Source: Amedibacillus dolichus DSM 3991
GTDB taxonomy: Bacteria > Bacillota_I > Bacilli_A > Erysipelotrichales > Erysipelotrichaceae
Assembly (NCBI RefSeq): GCF_000154285.1
Contig: NZ_DS483477.1
Span: 389,734 to 453,733 of the forward strand
DNA: 64,000 bases
Direction of reading: 5' to 3'
The translations under genes and the position numbers were made by a program. The notes under the pieces are model-generated. The model worked only from the letters and a program-made list of their open reading frames with translations. It was not told the origin of the DNA and did no database searches. How positions within the stretch are numbered: the first letter of the stretch is position 1; every line of letters begins with the position of its first letter. This document shows, piece after piece, positions 50,832-59,142 of this stretch.

Positions 50832-51215
50832 ATGAAACTATTAAAATGTGCAGTATGTGGAAACATTGTGGAAGTTGTAAAAGATGCCGGTGTACCGATT
50901 ATGTGCTGTGGAAAGCCAATGGAAGAATTAAAGGCAAATACAACTGATGGAGCATTGGAAAAGCATGTACCGGTTGCTACTTATGCTGATGGAATGTTGA
51001 AGGTAGCTGTAGGCTCTGTTGCCCACCCAATGCTTCCTGAACACTTTATCACAGATATCTTTGTAGAAATTGATGATAAGGTATTGCGTGCTAAATTGGA
51101 ACCTGGAAAAGAACCGGAAGCAGTATTTGCATTAGGTGATTTCAAAGGAAAAGCTCATGTATATGAATACTGCAATCTACATGGTTTGTGGAAAACAGAT
51201 CTAGTGATTGAATAA
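50832..51215 (+). CDS. dfx: Desulfoferrodoxin (superoxide reductase)
   Basis: A 127-aa two-iron superoxide reductase. The N-terminal desulforedoxin-like centre is formed by C6, C9, C25 and C26 (CAVCG ... MCCGKP). The catalytic Fe site uses the His in LEKHVP (near 44), HPMLPEHFI (near 60-68) and CNLHGLW near the C-terminus. It reduces superoxide to peroxide without making oxygen, which suits an anaerobe. Monocistronic, with an AGGAGG ribosome binding site and a strong terminator. Confidence 0.94.
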   Translation: MKLLKCAVCGNIVEVVKDAGVPIMCCGKPMEELKANTTDGALEKHVPVATYADGMLKVAVGSVAHPMLPEHFITDIFVEIDDKVLRAKLEPGKEPEAVFALGDFKGKAHVYEYCNLHGLWKTDLVIE

Positions 51216-51246
51216 AAGCATTTTAAATAAGAATATTGATAGAGAT

Positions 51247-51292
51247 AAACAGATGATGAATGGCGGTTTAGCTAAGCATCGTCTGTTTTTTT
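51247..51292 (+). terminator. Terminator after desulfoferrodoxin
   Basis: AAACAGATGAT pairs with ATCGTCTGTTT (one G-U) and is followed by a run of T residues. Confidence 0.8.
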
Positions 51293-51331
51293 AGTTTAAA
51301 AAACGATGTTTCTGTTTTACAGGCTTTCGAT

Positions 51332-51337
51332 TATAAT
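51332..51337 (+). promoter_or_regulatory. -10 box of the rpiR operon
   Basis: TATAAT 35 bases before the rpiR-type ATG; the -35 is weak. Confidence 0.4.
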
Positions 51338-51371
51338 ATGATATATAAATTAAGTTTAAAGGAGAATGAAA

Positions 51372-52211
51372 ATGAGTGTGCTTGTTAAGTTGAGAGAGTA
51401 TCATACCCTCTCTAATTCCGAAAATGAAGTAAGAATGTATATTTTAAGAAATAGTAAGAAAGTTATTTCAATGTCTACACAAGAACTCGCAGCGAAGAGC
51501 TATACTTCGCCTGCGACAGTTATTCGTTTATGTAAACGTTTGGAATTAAAAGGATACAGTGAATTAAAAATACAATTAGCTAGTGAAATTAAAGCATTTG
51601 AAACGATGAATTTAGATGTTGTAGATCAAACAACTTTTAAAAAAGGTGATAGTTTAACAGAATTAATAGATAAAGTAACAGATATAAGTATTCATTCTAT
51701 TGAAGAAACGCGCCTTTTGTTGGATTATGAGGTATTGCTTTGTGTTGCAAGACAAATTATGGATGCCAGTATTATAGATTTATATGGTGTAGGGGCAAGT
51801 AATAATATTGCATTTGATGCAGGCTATAAGTTTATGCGTATCGGTAAAAGTATTTCTTGTTTATCTTTGATTGATCGTCAAAGAATTCAAGCGATTAATT
51901 CAGACTCTAGCCATTTCGCAATCATTATTTCTTATTCTGGCGAAACTCCAGAGATTATTGAAATTGCAAAAATATTAGAAAAAAATAATGTACCTGCAGT
52001 ATCTATTACTGGTAGTATTCAAAATCAATTAGTAAACTTAGTAGAATATAATTTATTTGTTAGCTCGAGAGAAAGTAATTTTAGAAATGGTGCAATTGTA
52101 TCAAGAACATCAACATTATATATGCTTGATTTGATTTATATTACTTGTATTTCATTGAATTATGACGATTCCGCTAAAAGGTTAGGACAAACCTTAACCA
52201 TTTCAAAATAA
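51372..52211 (+). CDS. RpiR-family regulator of amino-sugar use
   Basis: A 279-aa regulator with an N-terminal HTH_6 domain (MSTQELAAKSYTSPATVIRL near 36-55) and a C-terminal SIS sugar-phosphate-binding domain (LYGVGASNNIAFDAGYKFMR near 139-158, IIISYSGETPEIIEIAK near 184-200). It probably senses MurNAc-6-P, ManNAc-6-P or GlcNAc-6-P and controls the PTS-nanE-murQ genes downstream. ATG 51372 has AAAGGAG seven bases upstream; ATG 51366 is too close to that site. Confidence 0.88.
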   Translation: MSVLVKLREYHTLSNSENEVRMYILRNSKKVISMSTQELAAKSYTSPATVIRLCKRLELKGYSELKIQLASEIKAFETMNLDVVDQTTFKKGDSLTELIDKVTDISIHSIEETRLLLDYEVLLCVARQIMDASIIDLYGVGASNNIAFDAGYKFMRIGKSISCLSLIDRQRIQAINSDSSHFAIIISYSGETPEIIEIAKILEKNNVPAVSITGSIQNQLVNLVEYNLFVSSRESNFRNGAIVSRTSTLYMLDLIYITCISLNYDDSAKRLGQTLTISK

Positions 52212-52219
52212 GGAATAAA

Positions 52220-52248
52220 ATTTCATAATATATCTAATATATTGAAAT
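52220..52248. promoter_or_regulatory. Candidate RpiR operator
   Basis: ATTTCA-N17-TGAAAT, with the interior also nearly symmetrical (ATATAT-CTA-ATATAT). It lies between the regulator gene and the PTS genes. Confidence 0.45.
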
Positions 52249-52291
52249 AATAATCCACCTAAATTACAATGTCGATAAGGAGGTAAGAAAC

Positions 52292-52756
52292 ATGATTACA
52301 TTAGCAAGAGTCGATGAACGACTTATCCATGGACAAGTAGCTTATGCTTGGACAATGGTCTATCCAAGTGATGCGATTATTGTAGTTGATCAAGAAGCAG
52401 AAAAAGATGCATTACAAAGATCATTGTTGGAAATGGCTTGTCCGCGAACGATGAAGTGCTTTATTGCCAATGAAAGTAAAAGTGTGGAAATTTTGAAAAA
52501 ATATCCGAAAAAGAAATTCTTTCTTGTGGCAAAACACCCGCAATCATTTTTAACAATTATGAAACAGGGAATTGAGATGAAGAACATTAATATTGGTGGA
52601 ATTTATTTCAAAGAGGGTAGAAAACAAATTACAAATACTGTTTTCTTGGATCAAAAAAGTATGGATATTTTGAAGGAGCTTCATGAAAGGGGAGTATATC
52701 TTGATGGGAGAACTACTCCTTCGGATAATGAGCTTGATTTATTTACGAAATTATAA
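52292..52756 (+). CDS. PTS mannose-family IIB component
   Basis: A 154-aa cytoplasmic phosphocarrier with phospho-His H13 in RVDERLIHGQVAYAW. AAGGAGG precedes ATG 52292. It is the first enzyme gene of the RpiR-controlled cluster and feeds phosphate to the IIC-IID fusion encoded next. No IIA gene is present in the cluster. Confidence 0.92.
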   Translation: MITLARVDERLIHGQVAYAWTMVYPSDAIIVVDQEAEKDALQRSLLEMACPRTMKCFIANESKSVEILKKYPKKKFFLVAKHPQSFLTIMKQGIEMKNINIGGIYFKEGRKQITNTVFLDQKSMDILKELHERGVYLDGRTTPSDNELDLFTKL

Positions 52757-52768
52757 AGAGGTGGGAAT

Positions 52769-54358
52769 ATGAGTTTAGTTACAGCGTTGTTGCTCAGTAC
52801 TTTTATTGCATTATTAATTACAGAGAATTATGGATATGGGTATTGGATGATTTCCAGACCTGTTTTTGCTGGACCACTTGTTGGTATGATTTTGGGAGAT
52901 ATTGAAACAGGATTATATGTTGGTGCAACAGTGGAATTGATGTATATGGGAATATTGCCGATAGGTGGTTCCGTACCTCCAAACGCACAAATTGCCGGGA
53001 CAATTTCCACCGTTTTTGCGATAACTAGTGGAGATGCTTCCGTAGGTATTGCGTTGGCTATTCCAATTGGAACATTGGCTCAATTATTGATTATGTTAGC
53101 ATGGAATATTAACATTTATCTGATGCATCGTGCAGATCAATATATTGAAGCAGGGAATTTTAAGGCAGTTGAACGTGCACATTTAATGGGAATTCCAATT
53201 TTCTTTAGCGTTTTCTTTGTTTCTAGTTTTTTAGCTATTTATTTTGGTTCAGATTTTGTAAAGATGCTAGTAGATGGTATGCCAATTTGGCTAAGTAATG
53301 GTTTAACCATAGCTTCTAAAATGCTTCCGGCAGTTGGAATGGCAATGTTATTAAAAATGATGGATTTCAAGAAATATTGGTGCTTTTTCTTAGGTGGATT
53401 TGTTTTGGTAGGATATTTGAATTTGAATCAGACAGCAGTAAGTTTGATTGCCGTAGTGATTGCTGTGGCTATTTATCAGCTTAGCGAAAATAATAAGCAA
53501 GATGATTTCGATGATGAGTTTCAAGACGAAAATGAGGAAATTGTTAGCAATATAGATTTATCATTAACAAATAAAGAATTGAGAAAAACTTTTATTCGCT
53601 CTTTCTTTTCAATGACATCTATCAATTATGAACGCTATTGTTCTTTAGGATTTTGTTATGCTATGATTCCTGCAATTAAAAAGTTATATACAAGCAAAGA
53701 AGAACAAATAGCAGCATTAAGAAGACATAATGAATTTTTTAACTGTCATCCTTATACAGGAAATGCGGTAATTGGAGTTGCCTTAGCGTTGGAAGAACAA
53801 AGAGCACAAGGAAAAGAAATTTCTGATGAAGCAATTGCTTCAACAAAGACAGCTCTTATGGGTCCTTTGTCTGGTGTGGGAGATTCTATATTTAAGGCAG
53901 TATTTATGACAATTTTTGCAGCTCTAGCAGCTGGTTTAGCATTGGAAGGAAATTATTTGGCACCATTTGTGTTTATCATTCCTAATGTTGCTTTAAATCT
54001 TGCATCACGCTGGTTGTTTATTAAATATGGTCATAAAATGGGAGTATCTATTGTATCTAAAATGAATACCGGTGGTTTGCTTGATAAGTTTATTAGTGGT
54101 GCTACGATTGTCGGAATGATGGTTACAGGTGCAATGACAGTAGGTTTTGTGAGTGTTCCATTGAATGTTACATGGAATATTAGCGGAAAAGAAATTGTTT
54201 TATTAGATATTATTAATTCGATTCTACCGGGATTGTTACCATTGATTTTAGTTCTTATTTTCCATCAAATTTTAGTAAAGCAAAAAAAGGGTATGTATAT
54301 TTGTATCTTAGCGTGTTTTGTAATTGGTATTTTAGGAGCTGTTGTCCATGTGTTCTAA
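52769..54358 (+). CDS. PTS mannose-family IIC-IID fusion protein
   Basis: A 529-aa membrane protein combining two subunits normally made separately. Residues ~1-235 are IIC (PVFAGPLVGMILGDIETGLY near 31-50, ILPIGGSVPPNAQ near 72-84). An acidic linker follows (~240-262, rich in D and E). Residues ~270-529 are IID (RSFFSMTSINYERYCSLGFC near 278-297, FFNCHPYTGNAVIGVALALE near 324-343, KTALMGPLSGVGDS near 360-373). No stop, frameshift or ribosome binding site is seen at the junction, so it is one polypeptide. Likely substrates are ManNAc, GlcNAc-type sugars or MurNAc, judging by the next genes. Confidence 0.88.
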   Translation: MSLVTALLLSTFIALLITENYGYGYWMISRPVFAGPLVGMILGDIETGLYVGATVELMYMGILPIGGSVPPNAQIAGTISTVFAITSGDASVGIALAIPIGTLAQLLIMLAWNINIYLMHRADQYIEAGNFKAVERAHLMGIPIFFSVFFVSSFLAIYFGSDFVKMLVDGMPIWLSNGLTIASKMLPAVGMAMLLKMMDFKKYWCFFLGGFVLVGYLNLNQTAVSLIAVVIAVAIYQLSENNKQDDFDDEFQDENEEIVSNIDLSLTNKELRKTFIRSFFSMTSINYERYCSLGFCYAMIPAIKKLYTSKEEQIAALRRHNEFFNCHPYTGNAVIGVALALEEQRAQGKEISDEAIASTKTALMGPLSGVGDSIFKAVFMTIFAALAAGLALEGNYLAPFVFIIPNVALNLASRWLFIKYGHKMGVSIVSKMNTGGLLDKFISGATIVGMMVTGAMTVGFVSVPLNVTWNISGKEIVLLDIINSILPGLLPLILVLIFHQILVKQKKGMYICILACFVIGILGAVVHVF

Positions 54359-55058
54359 TAGAAAGAAACAAGCAGTATTGAATAAGCTGCAAAATAAACT
54401 TATTGTGTCTTGTCAAGCTCGTGTAGGGTGGGCAATGTATGGTTCTGATATTATGGCAGCCTTTGCAAAAGCTGCGGAAGAAGGAGGTGCAGCTGGCATA
54501 AGAGCTACCGGAGCGGATAATATTACAAAAATTAAGGAAAAGGTTGATTTGCCGATTATTGGTATCAATAAGCAGTTTGGAAAATATCCTGTCTATATTA
54601 CTCCAACATATCAAAGTGCTAAAGAGATTCTCGATTGTGGAATTGATGTGATTGCTCTTGATGCTACGAGTCGCCTAAGACCAAATGGAGAAACATTAGA
54701 AACGATTGTTGAACAAATTCGTTTAAATTACCCCGATGTATTGATCATGGGTGAGATATCTACACTAGAAGAAGCAAAAGCAATTTTACCTTTAAAGCTT
54801 GATTTAATTTCAACAACTCTTTCCGGCTATACAGAAGAAAGTAAAGAGGTTACTGCTGTTAATTTAAAGTTAATTCATGAAATCAGTCAGATTACAGCGA
54901 TTCCTATTATTGCCGAAGGAAAAATAAAAAATGAGGTAGAAGCACAATCCGCCTTAGATGCAGGAGCATTTGCAGTTGTAGTGGGAACCTCTATTACACG
55001 TCCTGAGATTATTACATCTCGTTATGTTACTTACTTAAAGGAGCATGAGAATATATGA
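54348..55058 (+). CDS. nanE: N-acetylmannosamine-6-phosphate 2-epimerase
   Basis: A 236-aa TIM-barrel enzyme converting ManNAc-6-P to GlcNAc-6-P. Family segments are LIVSCQARVGWAMYG (near 16-30), GGAAGIRATG (near 44-53), LPIIGINK (near 67-74) and GAFAVVVGTSITRP (near 207-220). ATG 54348 overlaps the IIC-IID stop by 11 bases and follows an AGGAG site; TTG 54342 is a poorer choice. Its stop overlaps murQ as ATGA. No NanA lyase or NanK kinase is present here, consistent with uptake of ManNAc already phosphorylated by the PTS. Confidence 0.9.
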   Translation: MCSNRKKQAVLNKLQNKLIVSCQARVGWAMYGSDIMAAFAKAAEEGGAAGIRATGADNITKIKEKVDLPIIGINKQFGKYPVYITPTYQSAKEILDCGIDVIALDATSRLRPNGETLETIVEQIRLNYPDVLIMGEISTLEEAKAILPLKLDLISTTLSGYTEESKEVTAVNLKLIHEISQITAIPIIAEGKIKNEVEAQSALDAGAFAVVVGTSITRPEIITSRYVTYLKEHENI

Positions 55059-55978
55059 AAACCAATGGGATAATTGATTCTTTGACTACGGAAAAGGTTA
55101 ATGCTGATACGAAAAGAATTGATGAAATGAATGCCTATGAAATTGTGAAGCGAATCAATGAAGAGGATAAGAAAGTAGCTTTAGCAGTAGAAAAGCAGTT
55201 AGATAAAATAGCAAGGGCTTCAGAGGCCATGACAAAACGCTATGTAAAGGGTGGACGAATCATTTATATAGGAGCCGGAACAAGTGGAAGGCTAGGAGTG
55301 ATGGACGCGGTGGAACTCGTACCTACTTACTCTGTTCCTTTTGAACGCGCAATTGGTATCATGGCAGGAGGAGAGGGAGCTTTTATCAAAGCAGTTGAAG
55401 GTGCGGAGGATAATGCTGAACTTGCTATTGAAGATTTAAAAAAGATACAGCTTTGTGAAAAAGATATTGTAATTGGAATTGCTGCTTCCGGAAGAACTCC
55501 ATATACGATTGGTGCACTTGAATATGCTAACAAAGTTGGTGCACTTACAATTTCTGTAGTATGTAATGAGCAAGGGAAAATGAATGAAATTGCACAAATT
55601 CCGATTGTCGTTGCAACAGGGGCGGAAGTTATTGCAGGAAGTACAAGGATGAAAGCTGGAACCGCACAAAAGCTTGTGTTGAATATGCTTTCTACTTCAA
55701 CGATGATCCAAGCAGGATATGTATATCAGAATTATATGGTTTATGTGCAAGCTACAAATGAAAAACTGATAGAACGAGCACGAAGAATGCTTGTATCAAT
55801 TTTGGAAATATCTTATGATGAGGCATGTGAGCTTTTTGCGAAAGCGGATAATTCGGTGGCATGTGCAATTGTTATGAAGAATACAAAATGTAGCAGAGAA
55901 CAAGCTGAAGAAGCATTAAATTATGTTCATGGAAAAGTTCGTTTAGCAATTCAGCATATAAGTAAAGAAAATCAGTAG
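55055..55978 (+). CDS. murQ: N-acetylmuramic acid 6-phosphate etherase
   Basis: A 307-aa SIS-domain enzyme removing D-lactate from MurNAc-6-P to give GlcNAc-6-P. Clear marks are IYIGAGTSGRLGVMDAVEL (near 70-88), GIAASGRTPYT and AGSTRMKAGTAQKLVLNMLS (near 194-213), plus the C-terminal UBA-like helices. The length matches MurQ. It overlaps nanE by 4 bases. Pairing MurQ with NanE means two amino sugars would join at GlcNAc-6-P, probably recovering peptidoglycan and host or mucin ManNAc. Confidence 0.94.
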   Translation: MKTNGIIDSLTTEKVNADTKRIDEMNAYEIVKRINEEDKKVALAVEKQLDKIARASEAMTKRYVKGGRIIYIGAGTSGRLGVMDAVELVPTYSVPFERAIGIMAGGEGAFIKAVEGAEDNAELAIEDLKKIQLCEKDIVIGIAASGRTPYTIGALEYANKVGALTISVVCNEQGKMNEIAQIPIVVATGAEVIAGSTRMKAGTAQKLVLNMLSTSTMIQAGYVYQNYMVYVQATNEKLIERARRMLVSILEISYDEACELFAKADNSVACAIVMKNTKCSREQAEEALNYVHGKVRLAIQHISKENQ

Positions 55979-55985
55979 TTTGATG

Positions 55986-56033
55986 AAAAGAGGTATGGCT
56001 CATATAAAACATATATGAGTATATCTCTTTTTT
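55986..56033 (+). terminator. Terminator of the amino-sugar operon
   Basis: AAAAGAGGTAT... pairs with ATATCTCTTTT, with an inner CTCATAT/ATATGAG stem, followed by T residues. Confidence 0.75.
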
Positions 56034-56069
56034 ACAAAAAAATGCTGATAGAGAAATTTCTATCAGCAT
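56034..56069 (-). terminator. Terminator of the minus-strand dehydrogenase gene
   Basis: ATGCTGATAGA pairs perfectly with TCTATCAGCAT. On the minus strand seven T residues follow. Confidence 0.8.
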
Positions 56070-56097
56070 AGTAACAAATTTCTAAATATAAGTGAAA

Positions 56098-56973
56098 TCA
56101 TATAAGCTTTTCATCGTTATCATAATAATGAATAAGAGCCTGAGTTCCGAGATTTTCTTCTCCGTTTTTAGCTAATGTACGATACATTTCCAAAACTGTA
56201 TTTAACATCATCAATTCCATATCCTTGGCGTTCATCTCCGCTTTGATTATATTCATATCTTTAATAAAATGCTTGATGTAAAAACCAGGTTGAAAATCAT
56301 TCGCTAAAACACGAGGAGCCGTATGTTCTAACTGCCAACTACCGGCAGCACCCTTTGAAATAGCATTAAGCATTTTTTCTACCGGAAGATTCTGCTTACA
56401 GGCATATACGATAGCTTCGCTCATTGCCGCAACGGCACCTGCAACAGCGATTTGATTACAAGCTTTGGCATGCTGTCCACAGCCGGCTGCTCCCATGTAA
56501 TGTATAGAAGTTCCTAAGATTTTAAACAAAGGATATGCCTGTTCAAAAACCTCTTTATCTCCACCGACCATAATAGATAAAGTAGCGCTTTTTGCACCGC
56601 TATCTCCACCGGATACCGGAGCATCTAACATATATGCGTGATACATTTTAGCTTTTTCATATAAGCTTTGAGCTAATGCAGGAGAAGAAGTGGTCATATC
56701 AATTAAGATACAGCCCTTTTTGATATGTTCGAAAATACCGTCTTTACATGTATAAATATCTTCTACATCTTTTGGATAGCCAACCATTGTAAAAACGACA
56801 TCTGCATCTTTTACACAGGCGGCAATGGATTCGCAAATATGCACACCATGTTCCTTTAAAGGCAACATTTTCTCAAATGTACGATTGTACGCTGATACAT
56901 CGTGTCCTGCTTTTTTTAAATGTATAAGCATAGCACTACCCATAACTCCTGTTCCGATCCATGCAAGCTTCAT
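56098..56973 (-). CDS. NAD(P)-dependent beta-hydroxyacid dehydrogenase
   Basis: A 291-aa enzyme of the 3-hydroxyisobutyrate / tartronate-semialdehyde reductase (GarR/MmsB) family. The N-terminal Rossmann motif is AWIGTGVMGSAM (4-15). The substrate-binding block is DAPVSGGDSGAKSATLSIMV (near 119-138), and the catalytic Lys is in HAKACNQIAVAG (near 169-180). It oxidises a small beta-hydroxy acid or reduces the matching semialdehyde; which one is unclear. It lies 18 bases after the YlbJ-like gene and is probably co-transcribed with it. Confidence 0.85.
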   Translation of the reverse strand: MKLAWIGTGVMGSAMLIHLKKAGHDVSAYNRTFEKMLPLKEHGVHICESIAACVKDADVVFTMVGYPKDVEDIYTCKDGIFEHIKKGCILIDMTTSSPALAQSLYEKAKMYHAYMLDAPVSGGDSGAKSATLSIMVGGDKEVFEQAYPLFKILGTSIHYMGAAGCGQHAKACNQIAVAGAVAAMSEAIVYACKQNLPVEKMLNAISKGAAGSWQLEHTAPRVLANDFQPGFYIKHFIKDMNIIKAEMNAKDMELMMLNTVLEMYRTLAKNGEENLGTQALIHYYDNDEKLI

Positions 56974-56991
56974 TCTATCACCTCTATGCCA

Positions 56992-57858
56992 TTATAACAA
57001 AAATAAAAAGAGAATAGAAGCTAAGACTGCTTGCAGGATACGAAAACCACAATAGCAAGCATAAGAATATGGAAAGGAGCATAAAGAACGGGTTTGTAAA
57101 TGTACACAAAAACCACCGAAACTTAGTAGTATGCATATAAGCAATTGCTTGATGACAAGGGGATAGGGGAGTGTCATACTTAAAAATATTCCACTTGAAA
57201 ATTCGCTAAGCATTTGAACGATATGACATTGAGAAGGTGAAAGCCATAAACAAATAACAGCGGTAATGCTTGTTACTAACATTAAATAACCACCGAGCAT
57301 AAATAAGGAAAGACCACTATCAAGCATCGCTGCCTTCAAACTCTTGGTTTCTGTTTGCAAAGGAAGCATGGAAATGGGAGTAGAACGCGTTATCAATAGC
57401 AGTAGTGCAACAGCTGCAATTTGTATAAGAAATAAGCGCCAGCCGATCTGAGCGGATTGGAAAATACCGATTCCACAGCTGATGAGGATAAAACCGGGAG
57501 AAGCGATGCTACATGTATATAATAAACGTTTTGCTTGCCGGTGGGTAAGTCGTTGTTGCTGATATGCTTCTTCAATAAGCAGTGCACCATTAGGAAAGCC
57601 TAGTAATAAAATGCAAAAAAATAAGGAAAGTGCATATTGATTCATATGAAATGTTTTTTCCAGCAGTGGAAGATGGAGTGATGGAAAGAGTCCTTGATAA
57701 TATAGATAACGAATGCAGATCAAACTTACAAACATAGATGGTACGAGAACTTCAAACCACAAGGTAAGTGCCTTTTTGGAGCTATCAAGAATTGTAGAGC
57801 CATAAAAAAAGATGAGGAAACCGACACCGAAGAAAAGAAAATGACGTAGTTGTTTCAT
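56992..57858 (-). CDS. YlbJ-like integral membrane protein
   Basis: A 288-aa membrane protein with about eight hydrophobic segments. The N-terminal WFEVLVPSMFVSLICI block, the FPNGALLIEEAYQ loop (near 89-101) and the C-terminal LSFGGFCVHLQT segment (near 245-256) correspond to the conserved blocks of YlbJ/SpoIIIA-type sporulation membrane proteins with a nucleoside-recognition (Gate) fold. A transport role is likely. Whether it works in sporulation here cannot be told; no other sporulation gene is in the window. Confidence 0.65.
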   Translation of the reverse strand: MKQLRHFLFFGVGFLIFFYGSTILDSSKKALTLWFEVLVPSMFVSLICIRYLYYQGLFPSLHLPLLEKTFHMNQYALSLFFCILLLGFPNGALLIEEAYQQQRLTHRQAKRLLYTCSIASPGFILISCGIGIFQSAQIGWRLFLIQIAAVALLLLITRSTPISMLPLQTETKSLKAAMLDSGLSLFMLGGYLMLVTSITAVICLWLSPSQCHIVQMLSEFSSGIFLSMTLPYPLVIKQLLICILLSFGGFCVHLQTRSLCSFPYSYACYCGFRILQAVLASILFLFLL

Positions 57859-57951
57859 TGTATCACCAGTTTCATTGTATGTAGAAAAAAAGAAATCTTC
57901 CCCAAATTTTGAAATTGTGTTAAAATTTATCGTACGAAAGCAGGTGATTTG

Positions 57952-59118
57952 ATGTTTTCTTTTTTAGTCAAAAAATGTATCTCTAATGCCGAACAGTACG
58001 AAAAATCGGAAGTTCGTACGGCATATGGCAATTTGGCAAGCTTGGTGGGAATCTTTTTGAATATTGTGCTATGTGCTTTAAAGTTTTTAGCCGGAACGAT
58101 TGCCAACAGTGTTTCGATTACTGCCGATGCCATTAACAATTTATCAGACGCAGGAAGTTCCTTGATTGCGTTGGTCAGCTTTAAACTTTCCAGTAAGCCC
58201 GCAGATGAAGACCACCCATTTGGACATGCTCGGTATGAATGTATTGCATCAATGATTGTTGCGACTTTAATTTTGTTTCTAGGAATTGAGTTGATCAGCT
58301 CTAGTGTGGACAAGATCCTACACCCGGAAATCGTGGTATTCAGCTGGCTGTCTTTTGCTATTTTGACGTTGTCAATTGCAGTTAAGCTGTATATGTTTTT
58401 ATACAATCGTAAGTATGGACGCTTGATTCATTCTTCTGTTATGCAGGCTACTGCCGCAGATTCTATCAGTGATGCGATTGCTACGGCAGCAGTGCTTATT
58501 TCTATGGTTATTTCTCCGCTGATTCATTTCAATCTTGATGGCTATGTCGGAGTAGTGGTAGCTTGCTTTATTCTTTTGGCAGGCTATGGCATCATTAAGG
58601 AAGCCTTAAATGAGATTTTAGGTCAAGCACCGAGTAAGGAGCTTGTGCATGAGATTGCAAAGCGTATCGAAGGTACGTCGGGGGTGTTGGGTATGCATGA
58701 TTTGATCGTGCATGACTATGGAGCAAATCGTTTATTCGCTTCCGTACACGTAGAGGTTGATTATCGTGAAGATGTGTTCAAATCGCATGATATGATTGAT
58801 AACTTAGAGCGTGAGTTTAAGCAGGATATGAATATTGAGATGGTTATTCACATGGATCCGGTTGTTGCTAACGATTCGAAGCTGAATGAATTGAAGGAAT
58901 ATATGAATCTCGGTGTTAAAGAAATTGATAAGGAGTGCTCCTTGCATGATTTTCGAATGGTTCCGGGAGAAACGCACACCAATTTGATTTTTGATGTCGT
59001 TGTTCCTTTTCATGTGAAAATGAGCAATGTAGAAATTCAGAAGCGTTTGGAAGAACATATCAAAAAAAAGGATCACATGTATTTTTTGGTTATTACCTAT
59101 GATCGCCTATACGTATAA
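57952..59118 (+). CDS. Cation diffusion facilitator (CDF) transporter
   Basis: A 388-aa metal/proton antiporter with six membrane helices and a C-terminal cytoplasmic domain. The metal-site residues are visible in TADAINNLSDAGSS (near 61-74) and in QAATADSISDAIATAAVLI (near 164-182, H/D-x3-D type). HPFGHARYE (near 90-98) is the CDF signature loop. The substrate (Zn, Mn or Fe) is not clear. ATG 57952 follows an AGGTGA site; TTG 57949 lies too near it. Confidence 0.88.
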   Translation: MFSFLVKKCISNAEQYEKSEVRTAYGNLASLVGIFLNIVLCALKFLAGTIANSVSITADAINNLSDAGSSLIALVSFKLSSKPADEDHPFGHARYECIASMIVATLILFLGIELISSSVDKILHPEIVVFSWLSFAILTLSIAVKLYMFLYNRKYGRLIHSSVMQATAADSISDAIATAAVLISMVISPLIHFNLDGYVGVVVACFILLAGYGIIKEALNEILGQAPSKELVHEIAKRIEGTSGVLGMHDLIVHDYGANRLFASVHVEVDYREDVFKSHDMIDNLEREFKQDMNIEMVIHMDPVVANDSKLNELKEYMNLGVKEIDKECSLHDFRMVPGETHTNLIFDVVVPFHVKMSNVEIQKRLEEHIKKKDHMYFLVITYDRLYV

Positions 59119-59120
59119 AA

Positions 59121-59142
59121 AGAAAAGCGTCTAAACGCTTTT
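59121..59142. terminator. Bidirectional terminator between the CDF and YfiH-like genes
   Basis: AAAAGCGT-CTAA-ACGCTTTT is a perfect hairpin with A and T runs on its flanks. It overlaps the last codons of the minus-strand gene. Confidence 0.7.
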
